64,000 nt of DNA. Source: Cerasicoccus maritimus (GTDB taxonomy: Bacteria; Verrucomicrobiota; Verrucomicrobiia; Opitutales; Cerasicoccaceae). The translations under genes and the position numbers were made by a program. The stretch covers positions 209,501 to 273,500 of the forward strand of contig JAVDPD010000002.1 of assembly GCA_031296935.1 (NCBI GenBank), in the 5' to 3' direction. The notes beneath the pieces were generated by a model that saw nothing but the letters and a program-made list of their open reading frames with translations, was not told the DNA's origin and ran no database searches. How positions within the stretch are numbered: the first letter of the stretch is position 1; every line of letters starts with the position of its first letter. Positions 33,322 through 41,360 of the stretch are shown here, in pieces.

Positions 33322-34419
33322 TTACTCTTGCCGGTAGGCTTCAATCACTGCTTGCGTGGCGGACTGCATAGCCGCGGCGTCGGCCTCGGTGATCGAGCCA
33401 TCGTTGTAGCAGGCGCGGTAGAATAGGGCGCTGACGGAGTCGCACAGCGGCGTGGGGATCTCGCGCTGCTCGCGGATTTCGCGCAGGGTGTCGAGCGGCG
33501 TCGAGGCGAGGTCGTGCGTGAAGCCGAGTTTGATCAGCGCCTTGAGCATTTCATGGTAGCTGTAGATCACGCGCTCGCGCGGGGACTGGCGACCGAGGGT
33601 TTTCTTGAACTGCTCGGCGATGCGGTGAAAGGGCGAGTCGCCGCGCTGGAATTCGGCGTCGGGCTCGTCGTTTTTCTCGCCGAAGAGCCGCATGATGTAG
33701 GGGAAGCAAAAGTAGGCCAGCGCCGCGAGGATGACGAAGTCCCACCACTTGATTTGGTAGCGGGATTCAGTGGCGGCGGCGCGCTCGATACCTCTGACGG
33801 GTGCCTCCGCGGGGTTCAGAATAAAACCGCCGAGATGCAGCAGCATGCCGATTAAAATGTAGGCCATCAGCAGGCCCGCGCTGAGCGCAAGGATGATGAG
33901 CGCGAGGTGCCCGTGGTCGCGCCAGCCGAGGTAGGCGCGCGTCTCCGGCGGGTCGTAGGCCAGGGCGAGCGCGAGCATTAACAGCACCGGCACGCACCAA
34001 AAAAACGCCAGGCCCGCGAGCCCCCAGAACGCCGCGCCGAGGCCAGCAAACAGCCCGACGCGCAGCAGCACATCGGTCTGCGATTGTGCGCGCATCGCGG
34101 TAAGTCCGATCAGCCCAAAGCCGACCGACATGGCCGCACGCTTGGCGGCGGGGTTGTCGTTCATGATGTTGGCGCCGACGAGAACAACAATGATCGGGAG
34201 GACAAATTTCCAACGGCCCTCGATGTATTCCCAGTTTATGTCACTGGCTTTGACGAGGTATTCATTGAGTGCGACCGCGATGCAGATGCCAAAGAGAATC
34301 AGTACTGTCGTGCCAAACGCGCCGTCGGGAGTCGGGCCAAAGCCGCCGCTCCACAGCGGCAGCAGGCTCAATGCGGCGAGCAGCGCAGCGTGAAAAAAGT
34401 GCGGTGTCAGCGCTCTCAC
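33322..34419 (-). CDS. Membrane protein with C-terminal DUF4129 domain
   Basis: A 365-residue protein with five or six transmembrane segments in the N-terminal 190 residues, another at about 225-245 (FVILAALAYFCFPYIMRLF), then a soluble C-terminal DUF4129 domain (about 275-360: VIYSYHEMLKALIKLGF ... TPLDTLREI ... LFYRACYNDGSITEADA). In other bacteria DUF4129 is fused to or follows a transglutaminase-like domain in MoxR/DUF58 operons; here the transglutaminase part is missing, though the membrane part is kept. Its start overlaps the DUF58 gene stop by 4 bases, so it is translationally coupled and third in the operon. Function is probably envelope-related but unproven. Confidence 0.85.
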   Translation of the reverse strand: MRALTPHFFHAALLAALSLLPLWSGGFGPTPDGAFGTTVLILFGICIAVALNEYLVKASDINWEYIEGRWKFVLPIIVVLVGANIMNDNPAAKRAAMSVGFGLIGLTAMRAQSQTDVLLRVGLFAGLGAAFWGLAGLAFFWCVPVLLMLALALAYDPPETRAYLGWRDHGHLALIILALSAGLLMAYILIGMLLHLGGFILNPAEAPVRGIERAAATESRYQIKWWDFVILAALAYFCFPYIMRLFGEKNDEPDAEFQRGDSPFHRIAEQFKKTLGRQSPRERVIYSYHEMLKALIKLGFTHDLASTPLDTLREIREQREIPTPLCDSVSALFYRACYNDGSITEADAAAMQSATQAVIEAYRQE

Positions 34420-35687
34420 AGCGGGCCCTCCAGCATGGATTTTTCAAGGCCGCGCTCAAGGTCCACCCACCAGAGGCATTCCACGCGGTCGCCGATTTCG
34501 CCAGCTAACTGATAGCGGTTGGGGCGGGCGGCGCGCTCCTGCGGCGTCGTCTCGTAGGCGACCATGTTTTCGTCGTCGAGGATCACGAGGAAGATCTGGC
34601 AGGGCTTCCAGCTAAAGAGCTCCAGCAGTTCATCGAGCGCGGCAATGGAGAAATTGACGCGGCTGAGGATCAGCCAAAATGTAGAGCCATCGCGGATCAC
34701 ATCGGGCCGCTCAAGTAGCAAATTGACGAGCGTCGTTTCGCTTTTTTCGCGCACGGGAATGAGTGCGTCGAGGATGTCGACCAGGTGCTGGTGGCCCATG
34801 CCCATGTCGATAAACACCTCGGGCTCGCCGTTGATGAGCACGCCGACGGGTTGCCCGCCCTGGATGGTTTTTGCGGCCAGACTACCAGCGAGCTGCACGC
34901 CGAATTCCTCGGTCGACACCTTGCCCGTGCCGGCGCGTCCGGCCAGTGGGAGGTCGAGCAAAATGAAGGTGTTCGCGGGCGTGATCTGCTCGTATTCCCG
35001 GACCATCAGCTCTTCGCCGCGCGCGGTTTGCGGCCAGTGAATGTGGCGGTAGGGATCGCCGGGCACGTATTCGCGGACGCCGAGCTGGAGGTCGCTGTCG
35101 CCGGCGCGGGCGCGGGGCAGGCCCTCGGGAATCGCGTCCGGGATACCGATGCCGGGCGGCATTTGGGGCATCGGGAACACCTGCGGGTAAACGGAAAACT
35201 CCTGCCGCACATCGAGGGTCCGCGTGAAGATAAACATCCCCAGCGGATCGGCGATGGTTACGTGGATCGGGCCGAGCGTGTAGCGTCCGCGATCCATGTA
35301 GCACTGCGCGTGGTATTCGAAATCCGTCGCTGAATGGGCGGGCAGCACGCCGGGCAGCGTCAGGAAGATGTCAGCCTCCATTTCGGGCTCGAAATTCTCA
35401 TGCACGATGAGGCGGAAAATCGGGAACCAGTGCCGGTTCTGCATGGTGATTTTCACGTCGACGTATTCGCCTTCGCAGGCGCCGTCCACGCACTGGCGCT
35501 TCACGCGAATGAGCTTGCGCTGCTGCATGACAATCAGCGCGCAGCAGAGGCCAAATGTCGGGATGAACAGGCCGGTCAGCAGATACGCGGCGTTTTGCAG
35601 ATTCCACCCGAAGAAAATGAGCATGCCCGAGCCAAGCAGCGTGATGGCGCGGCTGATGCGTTGGCGCTTCTGCTCGCTGGCGGTCAT
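34416..35687 (-). CDS. DUF58 domain-containing protein
   Basis: A 423-residue membrane-anchored protein. Two closely spaced N-terminal hydrophobic segments (about 14-50) are followed by a beta-rich region of about 150 residues and the DUF58 core with its signature VREYVPGDPYRHIHWPQTARG (about 208-228) and the downstream VREYEQ. The C-terminal half has a von Willebrand-A-like arrangement (TFILLDLPL ...). DUF58 proteins work with MoxR-type AAA ATPases, encoded here immediately upstream (gap 3 bases), and the DUF4129 protein follows with an ATGA overlap. The three form a compact MoxR operon, presumably for assembly or quality control of envelope proteins. Confidence 0.92.
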   Translation of the reverse strand: MTASEQKRQRISRAITLLGSGMLIFFGWNLQNAAYLLTGLFIPTFGLCCALIVMQQRKLIRVKRQCVDGACEGEYVDVKITMQNRHWFPIFRLIVHENFEPEMEADIFLTLPGVLPAHSATDFEYHAQCYMDRGRYTLGPIHVTIADPLGMFIFTRTLDVRQEFSVYPQVFPMPQMPPGIGIPDAIPEGLPRARAGDSDLQLGVREYVPGDPYRHIHWPQTARGEELMVREYEQITPANTFILLDLPLAGRAGTGKVSTEEFGVQLAGSLAAKTIQGGQPVGVLINGEPEVFIDMGMGHQHLVDILDALIPVREKSETTLVNLLLERPDVIRDGSTFWLILSRVNFSIAALDELLELFSWKPCQIFLVILDDENMVAYETTPQERAARPNRYQLAGEIGDRVECLWWVDLERGLEKSMLEGPL

Positions 35688-35690
35688 GCG

Positions 35691-36650
35691 TTATTGGGTG
35701 ATCGGCGCTTCGACGTGTTGGAGGATGCTGTTGATGACCGAGGCGGCGGAGTCGACATTGACCACGGAGCGCGTCTTCAGAATGATGCGGTGCGCGAGGA
35801 CGAAGCTCGCGACTTCCTTCACGGTGTCGGGCTTTACGAAGGTGTCGCCCTTGAACAGGCTTTGCGCCTGGCTGGCGCGCATGAGGGCCAAGGAGCCACG
35901 CGGGCTCGCGCCGACGGCGATGCGGTCATCGTCGCGGGTGGCGGCCATGATGCGCGCGATGTAGTCGAGGATGTTGGGCTCGATGTGGATCTCGCGCACG
36001 GCGGCCTGCGCCTCGAGCACTTCGTTGACAGAGATCACAGGTTGCACGTCGAGCACGGGGTGGTGCTTGACCTGCATCTGCATGACGCGGGCCTCCTCCT
36101 CGACGCTCGGGTAGCCGAGGGAGAGTTTGCCGAAAAAGCGGTCGAGCTGCGCCTCGGGCAGGGAGAAGGTTCCCTTGAGCTCGATCGGGTTTTGCGTGGC
36201 GATGACAAAGAACAGCCGCGGCAAGTCATGCGTCACGCCGTCGACGGTGACAGTCTTTTCGCCCATTGCCTCAAGGAGGCTGGACTGCGTGCGCGGTGTG
36301 GCGCGGTTGATTTCGTCGGCTAAAAGGACGTTGGCAAACACCGGGCCCTGGCGGAACTCAAACTCGTTGCTTTGCCGGTTGAAGATGGCGACGCCGGTCA
36401 CGTCGGACGGCAGCAGGTCGGGCGTGAACTGGATGCGCTTGAAGTCGCCGGAAATGGACTTGGCCAGCGTGCGCGCGAGGATCGTTTTGCCGACGCCCGG
36501 CATGTCCTCGATCAGCAGGTGCCCGTCGCAGACCAGGGCGATCAGCACGCCCTGCATAGCGCCGGGCTTGCCGACGATGACAGACTCCAGGCTCTGGCGC
36601 AGCCGGGAAAGTTTGGTGACGATGTTTTGATCCATAGCGGTGGCGGGCAA
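35691..36650 (-). CDS. MoxR-family AAA+ ATPase
   Basis: A 319-residue chaperone-like ATPase. Walker A MPGVGKT (about 50-56), Walker B LLADEINRATPRTQSSLLEAMGE and sensor 1 FFVIATQNPIE are all typical MoxR blocks; arginine-finger and lid regions follow (SPRGSLALMRASQA). An internal ATG at 36635 (MDQNIVTK...) is an equally good start. It is first gene of the MoxR-DUF58-DUF4129 operon on the minus strand and diverges from ychF. MoxR ATPases usually remodel or activate the von Willebrand-A-like partner encoded next to them. Confidence 0.95.
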   Translation of the reverse strand: MPATAMDQNIVTKLSRLRQSLESVIVGKPGAMQGVLIALVCDGHLLIEDMPGVGKTILARTLAKSISGDFKRIQFTPDLLPSDVTGVAIFNRQSNEFEFRQGPVFANVLLADEINRATPRTQSSLLEAMGEKTVTVDGVTHDLPRLFFVIATQNPIELKGTFSLPEAQLDRFFGKLSLGYPSVEEEARVMQMQVKHHPVLDVQPVISVNEVLEAQAAVREIHIEPNILDYIARIMAATRDDDRIAVGASPRGSLALMRASQAQSLFKGDTFVKPDTVKEVASFVLAHRIILKTRSVVNVDSAASVINSILQHVEAPITQ

Positions 36651-36786
36651 TATTTGCTACGGATTGATAACGCTGCGCCCGGCAATGTCAAAGGGGGAGT
36701 CGCGCAGGCGCCGTGTATTCACGATTGACGCCGGGCGGCTTTGGCCCTTGCGTTGCGGGTTTCCTAAACAACCCGTATTTTACATT

Positions 36787-37887
36787 ATGCTTCAAGCAGG
36801 CATCGTCGGACTGCCCAACGTGGGCAAGAGCACCCTATTTAACGCCCTCACGCGGACCCGCAAGGCGGAGGCCGCCAATTACCCATTTTGCACGATCGAG
36901 CCCAACGTGGGCGTGGTCGAAGTGCCGGACGAGCGCCTTGAGCCGCTGCGCGAAATCTCGAAGACCAGCGTCGTCATCCCGGCGGCGATTGAGTTCGTGG
37001 ACATCGCGGGCCTTGTGGCTGGCGCTAGCAAGGGCGAAGGCCTGGGCAACAAGTTCCTGGCGAACATTCGCGAGGTGGACGCCATTGTGCACGTGGTGCG
37101 CTGCTTTGAGGACGAGGACATCATCCACAAGGAGGGCTCCGTCGACCCGATTCGCGACATCGACATCATCAACACCGAGCTCGTGCTCGCCGACTTGGAG
37201 TCCGCCGAAAGCCAGCTCGATAAAAACCGCCGCCGCGCCAAGGGTAATGACAAAGAAGCCGTGGCCAACGCCGCGTTGCTCGAAAAGGTCGTCGAGCACC
37301 TCAATGCCGGCAAGCCTGCCGTGACGATGGACCTGACCGACGACGAGCGCGAACTGCTGAAGCACTTCTGCCTGCTCTCTTCCAAGCGTGCGCTCTACGC
37401 CTGCAACGTGGCCGAAGACGACCTTGCCAACGGCGGCAACGACTTTACCAAGAAAGTGGCCGACTGGGCCGCCGAGCACCACGGCGCCGGCTCTTGCGTC
37501 ATTTGCGCCCGCATCGAGGAAGAACTTTCCGAACTGGAGCCCGAAGAAGCCAAGGAGTTTTTGGCGGACCTCGGTGTCGATGGCTCGGGTGTGTCCGGTC
37601 TGATTCAGGCTGCTTACTCGCTGCTCGGCCTGGCCAGCTACTTCACCGCCGGCGAAAAGGAAGTCCGCGCCTGGACGTTCCACGTGGGCATGAAGGCGCC
37701 GCAATGCGCAGGCGTGATCCACACCGATTTCGAAAAGAAGTTCATCAAGGCGGAAGTCGTGAGCTACCCGGACCTTGTGGCCGCGGGTTCAGTCGCCGCC
37801 GCACGCGACGCGGGCAAATACCGTCTGGAGGGCAAGGAATACTTGTTTAAAGACGGCGACGTGGCGCTGTTCAAAGTGGGCGGTTAA
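36787..37887 (+). CDS. ychF: Redox-regulated ribosome-associated ATPase/GTPase YchF
   Basis: A 366-residue P-loop protein of the Obg/YchF family that binds ATP and the ribosome. The P-loop is GLPNVGKST (residues 8-16), followed by [14 protein letters not shown] (switch I), a [20 protein letters not shown] switch II and the C-terminal TGS domain with [22 protein letters not shown]. The ATG at 36787 is the universal start; longer in-frame extensions are not family-like. The stop codon directly abuts the stop of the convergent gene at 37888, leaving no intergenic base. Confidence 0.97.
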   Translation: MLQAGIVGLPNVGKSTLFNALTRTRKAEAANYPFCTIEPNVGVVEVPDERLEPLREISKTSVVIPAAIEFVDIAGLVAGASKGEGLGNKFLANIREVDAIVHVVRCFEDEDIIHKEGSVDPIRDIDIINTELVLADLESAESQLDKNRRRAKGNDKEAVANAALLEKVVEHLNAGKPAVTMDLTDDERELLKHFCLLSSKRALYACNVAEDDLANGGNDFTKKVADWAAEHHGAGSCVICARIEEELSELEPEEAKEFLADLGVDGSGVSGLIQAAYSLLGLASYFTAGEKEVRAWTFHVGMKAPQCAGVIHTDFEKKFIKAEVVSYPDLVAAGSVAAARDAGKYRLEGKEYLFKDGDVALFKVGG

Positions 37888-38988
37888 TCAGCTGCCACAT
37901 CCACCGCCGCAACCGCCGCCACAGGAGCTACCGCAACTACTGCCTCCGTCTCCGCCGTCACCACTGAAGAAGCCGTCTTCACCGAAAAGGCTTTCGAACC
38001 AGCCGCCTTCGTTGCGGCGGGAGTCGGTTGTGTTATCGAAGTAAGCGACTGATCCCGCATCGCTGCCGGCGTCACCGGCGTAGGCGCTCGAGGTCGATTC
38101 CCGCTTGCGGCTTTGGTCGCCGGCGATGACGCCTTCTGCGCCGATGATGCGCAGATCCTGACCGGTTTCATCGACGACGCCTAAGTCGGAGCAAAATATC
38201 TGCCGCTCGTGGCAGAGGTCGGACCAAACCCAGGCGTGGGCAAACGCATCCTGCACACCGTAGTAGTTGTGGAATGCTGGCTCGGAGTTGAGCGGCGCCA
38301 TGCGGTTGGCGGAGTAAGCGCGGGCACCTTCACCCCGGCGAATCATTTTGCGGAAGGTCTTTTGCTTAGTCGCCTCGATGTGCATGTGCTGATGCAGCGC
38401 CATGATCACCGCCCCGGTAAATTGGTCGAACAGGCCGCGCTGTTGGGAGAGATAGGCATCGTAGATTTCCTGTTTGGCGAAGATGGGCGCCAGTGATTCG
38501 CGCAACTCGGCGTCGCTTTTATCCTTGGCGGAAAACTCGTTGGAGAAGCCGTTGATGTGGATTTCAATCGGGTGCGCGCCGACTTCGTGACTGCGCAAAA
38601 TATTAAACTGCAGAAGAAAGGTCATGCCCGGCACATGGTGTTCGAGCACGAGTGAAAGCTCGTCGAAGAGTTCGTTTTCCTGCGGGTCGATTTCGCGCTC
38701 GAAGGCATCCATGCAGAGGCGGAGATCCTGCGGAATGCCTTGGTAGTCGTAGTAAAAATCGGTCGCGTCTTTGGATAGGCGGACGATGTTATCGACGCCG
38801 ATTGCCTGCAGCGCAAGGTTGAGTGATTGTAGAATGGAAACCGCGGTGAAGGTCTGGCGGACTTCCTTGGGCGAGGAGATGCCAAGCGTTAAAAAATGGG
38901 CGAGCTTGCCGAAGGCCTTAGTCGGCTTGCGACGTTCGACGTGGGAGAGCTCGGCCGGGCCGACGGTGATGAGTGCTTTGTAGTACAT
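37888..38988 (-). CDS. Hypothetical protein with Gly/Cys-rich C-terminal tail
   Basis: A 366-residue protein of unknown function. The first 310 residues are ordinary, globular-looking and Leu/Glu-rich with no signal peptide or membrane helix (MYYKALITVGPAELSHVERR...). An acidic, Asn/Gly/Phe linker (EGGWFESLFGEDGFFSGDGG) leads to the tail SSCGSSCGGGCGGGCGS with four regularly spaced Cys. Such tails occur in TIGR04222-like and glycine-rich-domain proteins and could bind metal or be modified. The next gene upstream (gap 15 bases) encodes a small GRDP-like protein, so the two are probably cotranscribed. The frame converges on ychF with no gap. Confidence 0.72.
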   Translation of the reverse strand: MYYKALITVGPAELSHVERRKPTKAFGKLAHFLTLGISSPKEVRQTFTAVSILQSLNLALQAIGVDNIVRLSKDATDFYYDYQGIPQDLRLCMDAFEREIDPQENELFDELSLVLEHHVPGMTFLLQFNILRSHEVGAHPIEIHINGFSNEFSAKDKSDAELRESLAPIFAKQEIYDAYLSQQRGLFDQFTGAVIMALHQHMHIEATKQKTFRKMIRRGEGARAYSANRMAPLNSEPAFHNYYGVQDAFAHAWVWSDLCHERQIFCSDLGVVDETGQDLRIIGAEGVIAGDQSRKRESTSSAYAGDAGSDAGSVAYFDNTTDSRRNEGGWFESLFGEDGFFSGDGGDGGSSCGSSCGGGCGGGCGS

Positions 38989-39003
38989 AGTGGAGTTGGG
39001 TGG

Positions 39004-39468
39004 TTAAGAGGCTTCGCAGGCACCGCAGTTGGAGGCGGCGGGCCCGAGGTTGGGGTTGTCCCAGAAGCGAATGCTTGGCGGGCCAAAGGCGGCTTGGTAG
39101 GCCGCAAGCGTGGCGTGGTATTGGCGGTGATTTTGGTCGGTGCCTCCACCGGGCGTATGGTGGATGTATTTGCCAAAATGTTGCTGGCAAAACGCATGGT
39201 AGTCGCGCGTGAAGAGAATAAACTCGTGCCACGCCAGGTCGACTTTATGCGAGGGCGTGAGCGGGGTTACACTTTGAGCGACGAGCGCCAAGAAGCGGAT
39301 GGCCTCGGTGAGTGCTTCGGTTGCGGTCGGCGCATCGCAGGCCAATGCGCTGGCAATTTTTTCACCAAGCAATGGCTGAGCCTGTAGCAGCGTGGCTGAG
39401 GCAGCTTGGGAGTCGATTGTGTTTGAGCAGCTTGAGTCCATAGGAGTTCCGTTTCCTGAAGCTACCAT
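39004..39468 (-). CDS. GRDP-like (glycine-rich-domain family) small protein
   Basis: A 154-residue protein. The block VDLAWHEFILFTRDYHAFC followed by FGKYIHHTPG resembles the WH-x-HIL-x-T-x-x-Y core of glycine-rich domain (GRDP/DUF1399-like) proteins, with the second His replaced by Phe. It ends with a Cys pair in NCGACEAS, echoing the Cys-rich tail of the protein encoded downstream. There is no signal peptide. It likely works with the Gly/Cys-tailed protein at 37888-38988, with which it shares an operon. The biochemical role is unknown; family naming is by eye. Confidence 0.65.
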   Translation of the reverse strand: MVASGNGTPMDSSCSNTIDSQAASATLLQAQPLLGEKIASALACDAPTATEALTEAIRFLALVAQSVTPLTPSHKVDLAWHEFILFTRDYHAFCQQHFGKYIHHTPGGGTDQNHRQYHATLAAYQAAFGPPSIRFWDNPNLGPAASNCGACEAS

Positions 39469-39665
39469 GCCACCTATGTGCTCGTGAATTACAATTTGAG
39501 AAAATGATTGTAAGGCAGTGCGCTTACTTTGCCGCGCAAAGCTTAGCAGGCGACGCGGCCGATGAGCGCGTCGATCTTGTCGGCGAATGAGCGAACTGAG
39601 GCGAAGGGCTTATTGAAAAACAAGTCCATGCGGTGGCTTCACGGCGCAACTTGGCCGCTTGACTG

Positions 39666-40457
39666 TCAGTCGATTTTCAACTGCCAGCGATTATCGGGGC
39701 GGCTGAGCGTGATTGCGGCGCCGAATGCGTCACTGAGAATTTCGCTGCTTAACACGTTTTCCGTGGGCCCTTGGGCGAGGGCTTCGCCGGCCTTGATCAC
39801 GAGCGTGTGACTGAAGCCCGGGATGATCTCCTCCACGTGATGCGTGACGAGGACGATGGTCGGCGCGCTCGGCTGCTGCATGAGGTTGCCCACGGCCTGG
39901 AGGAAGTGTTCGCGCATCACGGGGTCGAGCCCGGCGCAGGGTTCGTCTAGAATCAGCAACACGGGGCGCGTCATCAGGGCGCGGGCAATGAACACACGCT
40001 GCCGCTCGCCTTGGCTGAGGTAGCGCCACTCGCGCTCGGCCAAATAAGCGGCACCCATGCGATCGAGGCAGTCGCGGGCAAAGCCAACATCCGGCGTGCC
40101 GGCGTTACGCGTCCAATAGCCGAGCTGGGCGGACGGGCCACTGAGTACCGTCTTGAGCGCGGGTTCGTCGAGTGGCACCTTCTGCGCGATGCCCGAGCTG
40201 ACGAGCCCGATGCGTTGCCGCAGCGCTGGCCAGTTGGACTGACCATACACCTGGCCATCGACTTCGATGCGGCCGCGGCTCGGGGTCAGGTAGGCCGTCA
40301 GCGATTGCAAAAGCGAGGTTTTGCCCGAACCATTGGCGCCGAGGATTACCCAATGCTGCCCGCGCTCCACGCGCCAGGAAACATCGCGCAGGATGGTGGT
40401 TTCCCCGCGGATGACGCTCAGGTCCCGGATGTCGATGATCGCACTGCTGTCTGGCAT
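39666..40457 (-). CDS. ABC transporter ATP-binding protein, YlmA-like
   Basis: A 263-residue single-domain ABC ATPase. Walker A GANGSGKTS (about 40-48), an unusual signature LSQGERQR in place of LSGGQ, Walker B LLILDEP with the D-loop CAGLD, and an H-loop VTHHVEEI. The SQGE signature and the IIDIRDLSVIRG opening are typical of YlmA-type stand-alone ATPases. No permease or binding-protein gene is adjacent, so its transport role is uncertain; it could act on a permease encoded elsewhere or in a non-transport function. Confidence 0.88.
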   Translation of the reverse strand: MPDSSAIIDIRDLSVIRGETTILRDVSWRVERGQHWVILGANGSGKTSLLQSLTAYLTPSRGRIEVDGQVYGQSNWPALRQRIGLVSSGIAQKVPLDEPALKTVLSGPSAQLGYWTRNAGTPDVGFARDCLDRMGAAYLAEREWRYLSQGERQRVFIARALMTRPVLLILDEPCAGLDPVMREHFLQAVGNLMQQPSAPTIVLVTHHVEEIIPGFSHTLVIKAGEALAQGPTENVLSSEILSDAFGAAITLSRPDNRWQLKID

Positions 40458-40555
40458 ACGATCAAGGTGTGCCGCTTCCGGGGGAAAGACAAGTGCTCTA
40501 GTGTGGTGTCGTCTATGGATGATGTAAAATGCTGGACAATCTGATTTCCCAATAA

Positions 40556-41353
40556 ATGATTGAAATTATGAAGTCTCTGATCTGGCTCATTGCCTTGTTT
40601 ACTGTCACTGCCGCTAAGGCTGAAGTGGAGCGACCCTATGGGCCGATCGCAGTCGCGGCGACCTTGGCGAAGGAATTACAAGACGTCAAAGGTGTGCGAA
40701 TCGTGATTGAGATTGTGCATCAGAAGCCTGGTGATGACCGGCCAATCATCATGACGGTGCACTCGCCGGAGGGAGATTTTCGAATGCCGGTCAACAACAC
40801 TGGCGGCTTCACCTTACCAGATATCATCCAAGAGTTTTGGGCGGACTCCACCATTCAATCAAATTTGGAAAAAGGGGCAGTCGAGCTGAACTTCGGTCTC
40901 TATTTCGATGGCGATACAGATGGCAATAGCGCAGAGCCTATCGATTTGAAAAAGGGCAGTGAGAATATTGCCAGGCAAATCCAAGCGGTGGACCCCGAGG
41001 TCTGGCGTTGTACCCGCTACTGGAGCCGAAATTTTCCCGGTGGTCAGATTTTCTTTCACGGTGTAAATATCAACAAGGCTCAGGCGGAGCAGGGGCGGTG
41101 TGATATTTTGTTGGGTGAAAAATTGGTGGAATCAATCGATATGGCTGGCGACGAAGTTGTTTTCTTGAGCTTCGAGCAATACCCATTGGACAAGGTTAGT
41201 TTTAAATTCGCTGGCACGAATGAAGATGATGATGGGACCGTCAACTTTGCGCTTGGTTTCAGTCAACTGAATGAACCGCCTCCTCCGGGCGGGGTGATTC
41301 TCTGTGCGCTCTCGCCGGAGGGTCAGATCAGCTTCCCGATGCTGGAGGAGTAG
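40556..41353 (+). CDS. Hypothetical secreted protein
   Basis: A 265-residue protein with a signal peptide (MKSLIWLIALFTVTAAKAEVE; a second ATG at 40568 gives the cleaner start). The mature part is mixed alpha/beta and acidic, with YGPIAVAATLAKELQDVKGVRIVIEIVHQ at its start and two Cys (about 146 and 179) that could form a disulphide in the periplasm. No recognisable domain. The gene diverges from the YlmA-like ATPase gene and converges with the heparinase-like gene, whose stop is 8 bases away. Confidence 0.7.
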   Translation: MIEIMKSLIWLIALFTVTAAKAEVERPYGPIAVAATLAKELQDVKGVRIVIEIVHQKPGDDRPIIMTVHSPEGDFRMPVNNTGGFTLPDIIQEFWADSTIQSNLEKGAVELNFGLYFDGDTDGNSAEPIDLKKGSENIARQIQAVDPEVWRCTRYWSRNFPGGQIFFHGVNINKAQAEQGRCDILLGEKLVESIDMAGDEVVFLSFEQYPLDKVSFKFAGTNEDDDGTVNFALGFSQLNEPPPPGGVILCALSPEGQISFPMLEE

Positions 41354-41360
41354 GCGCGCC

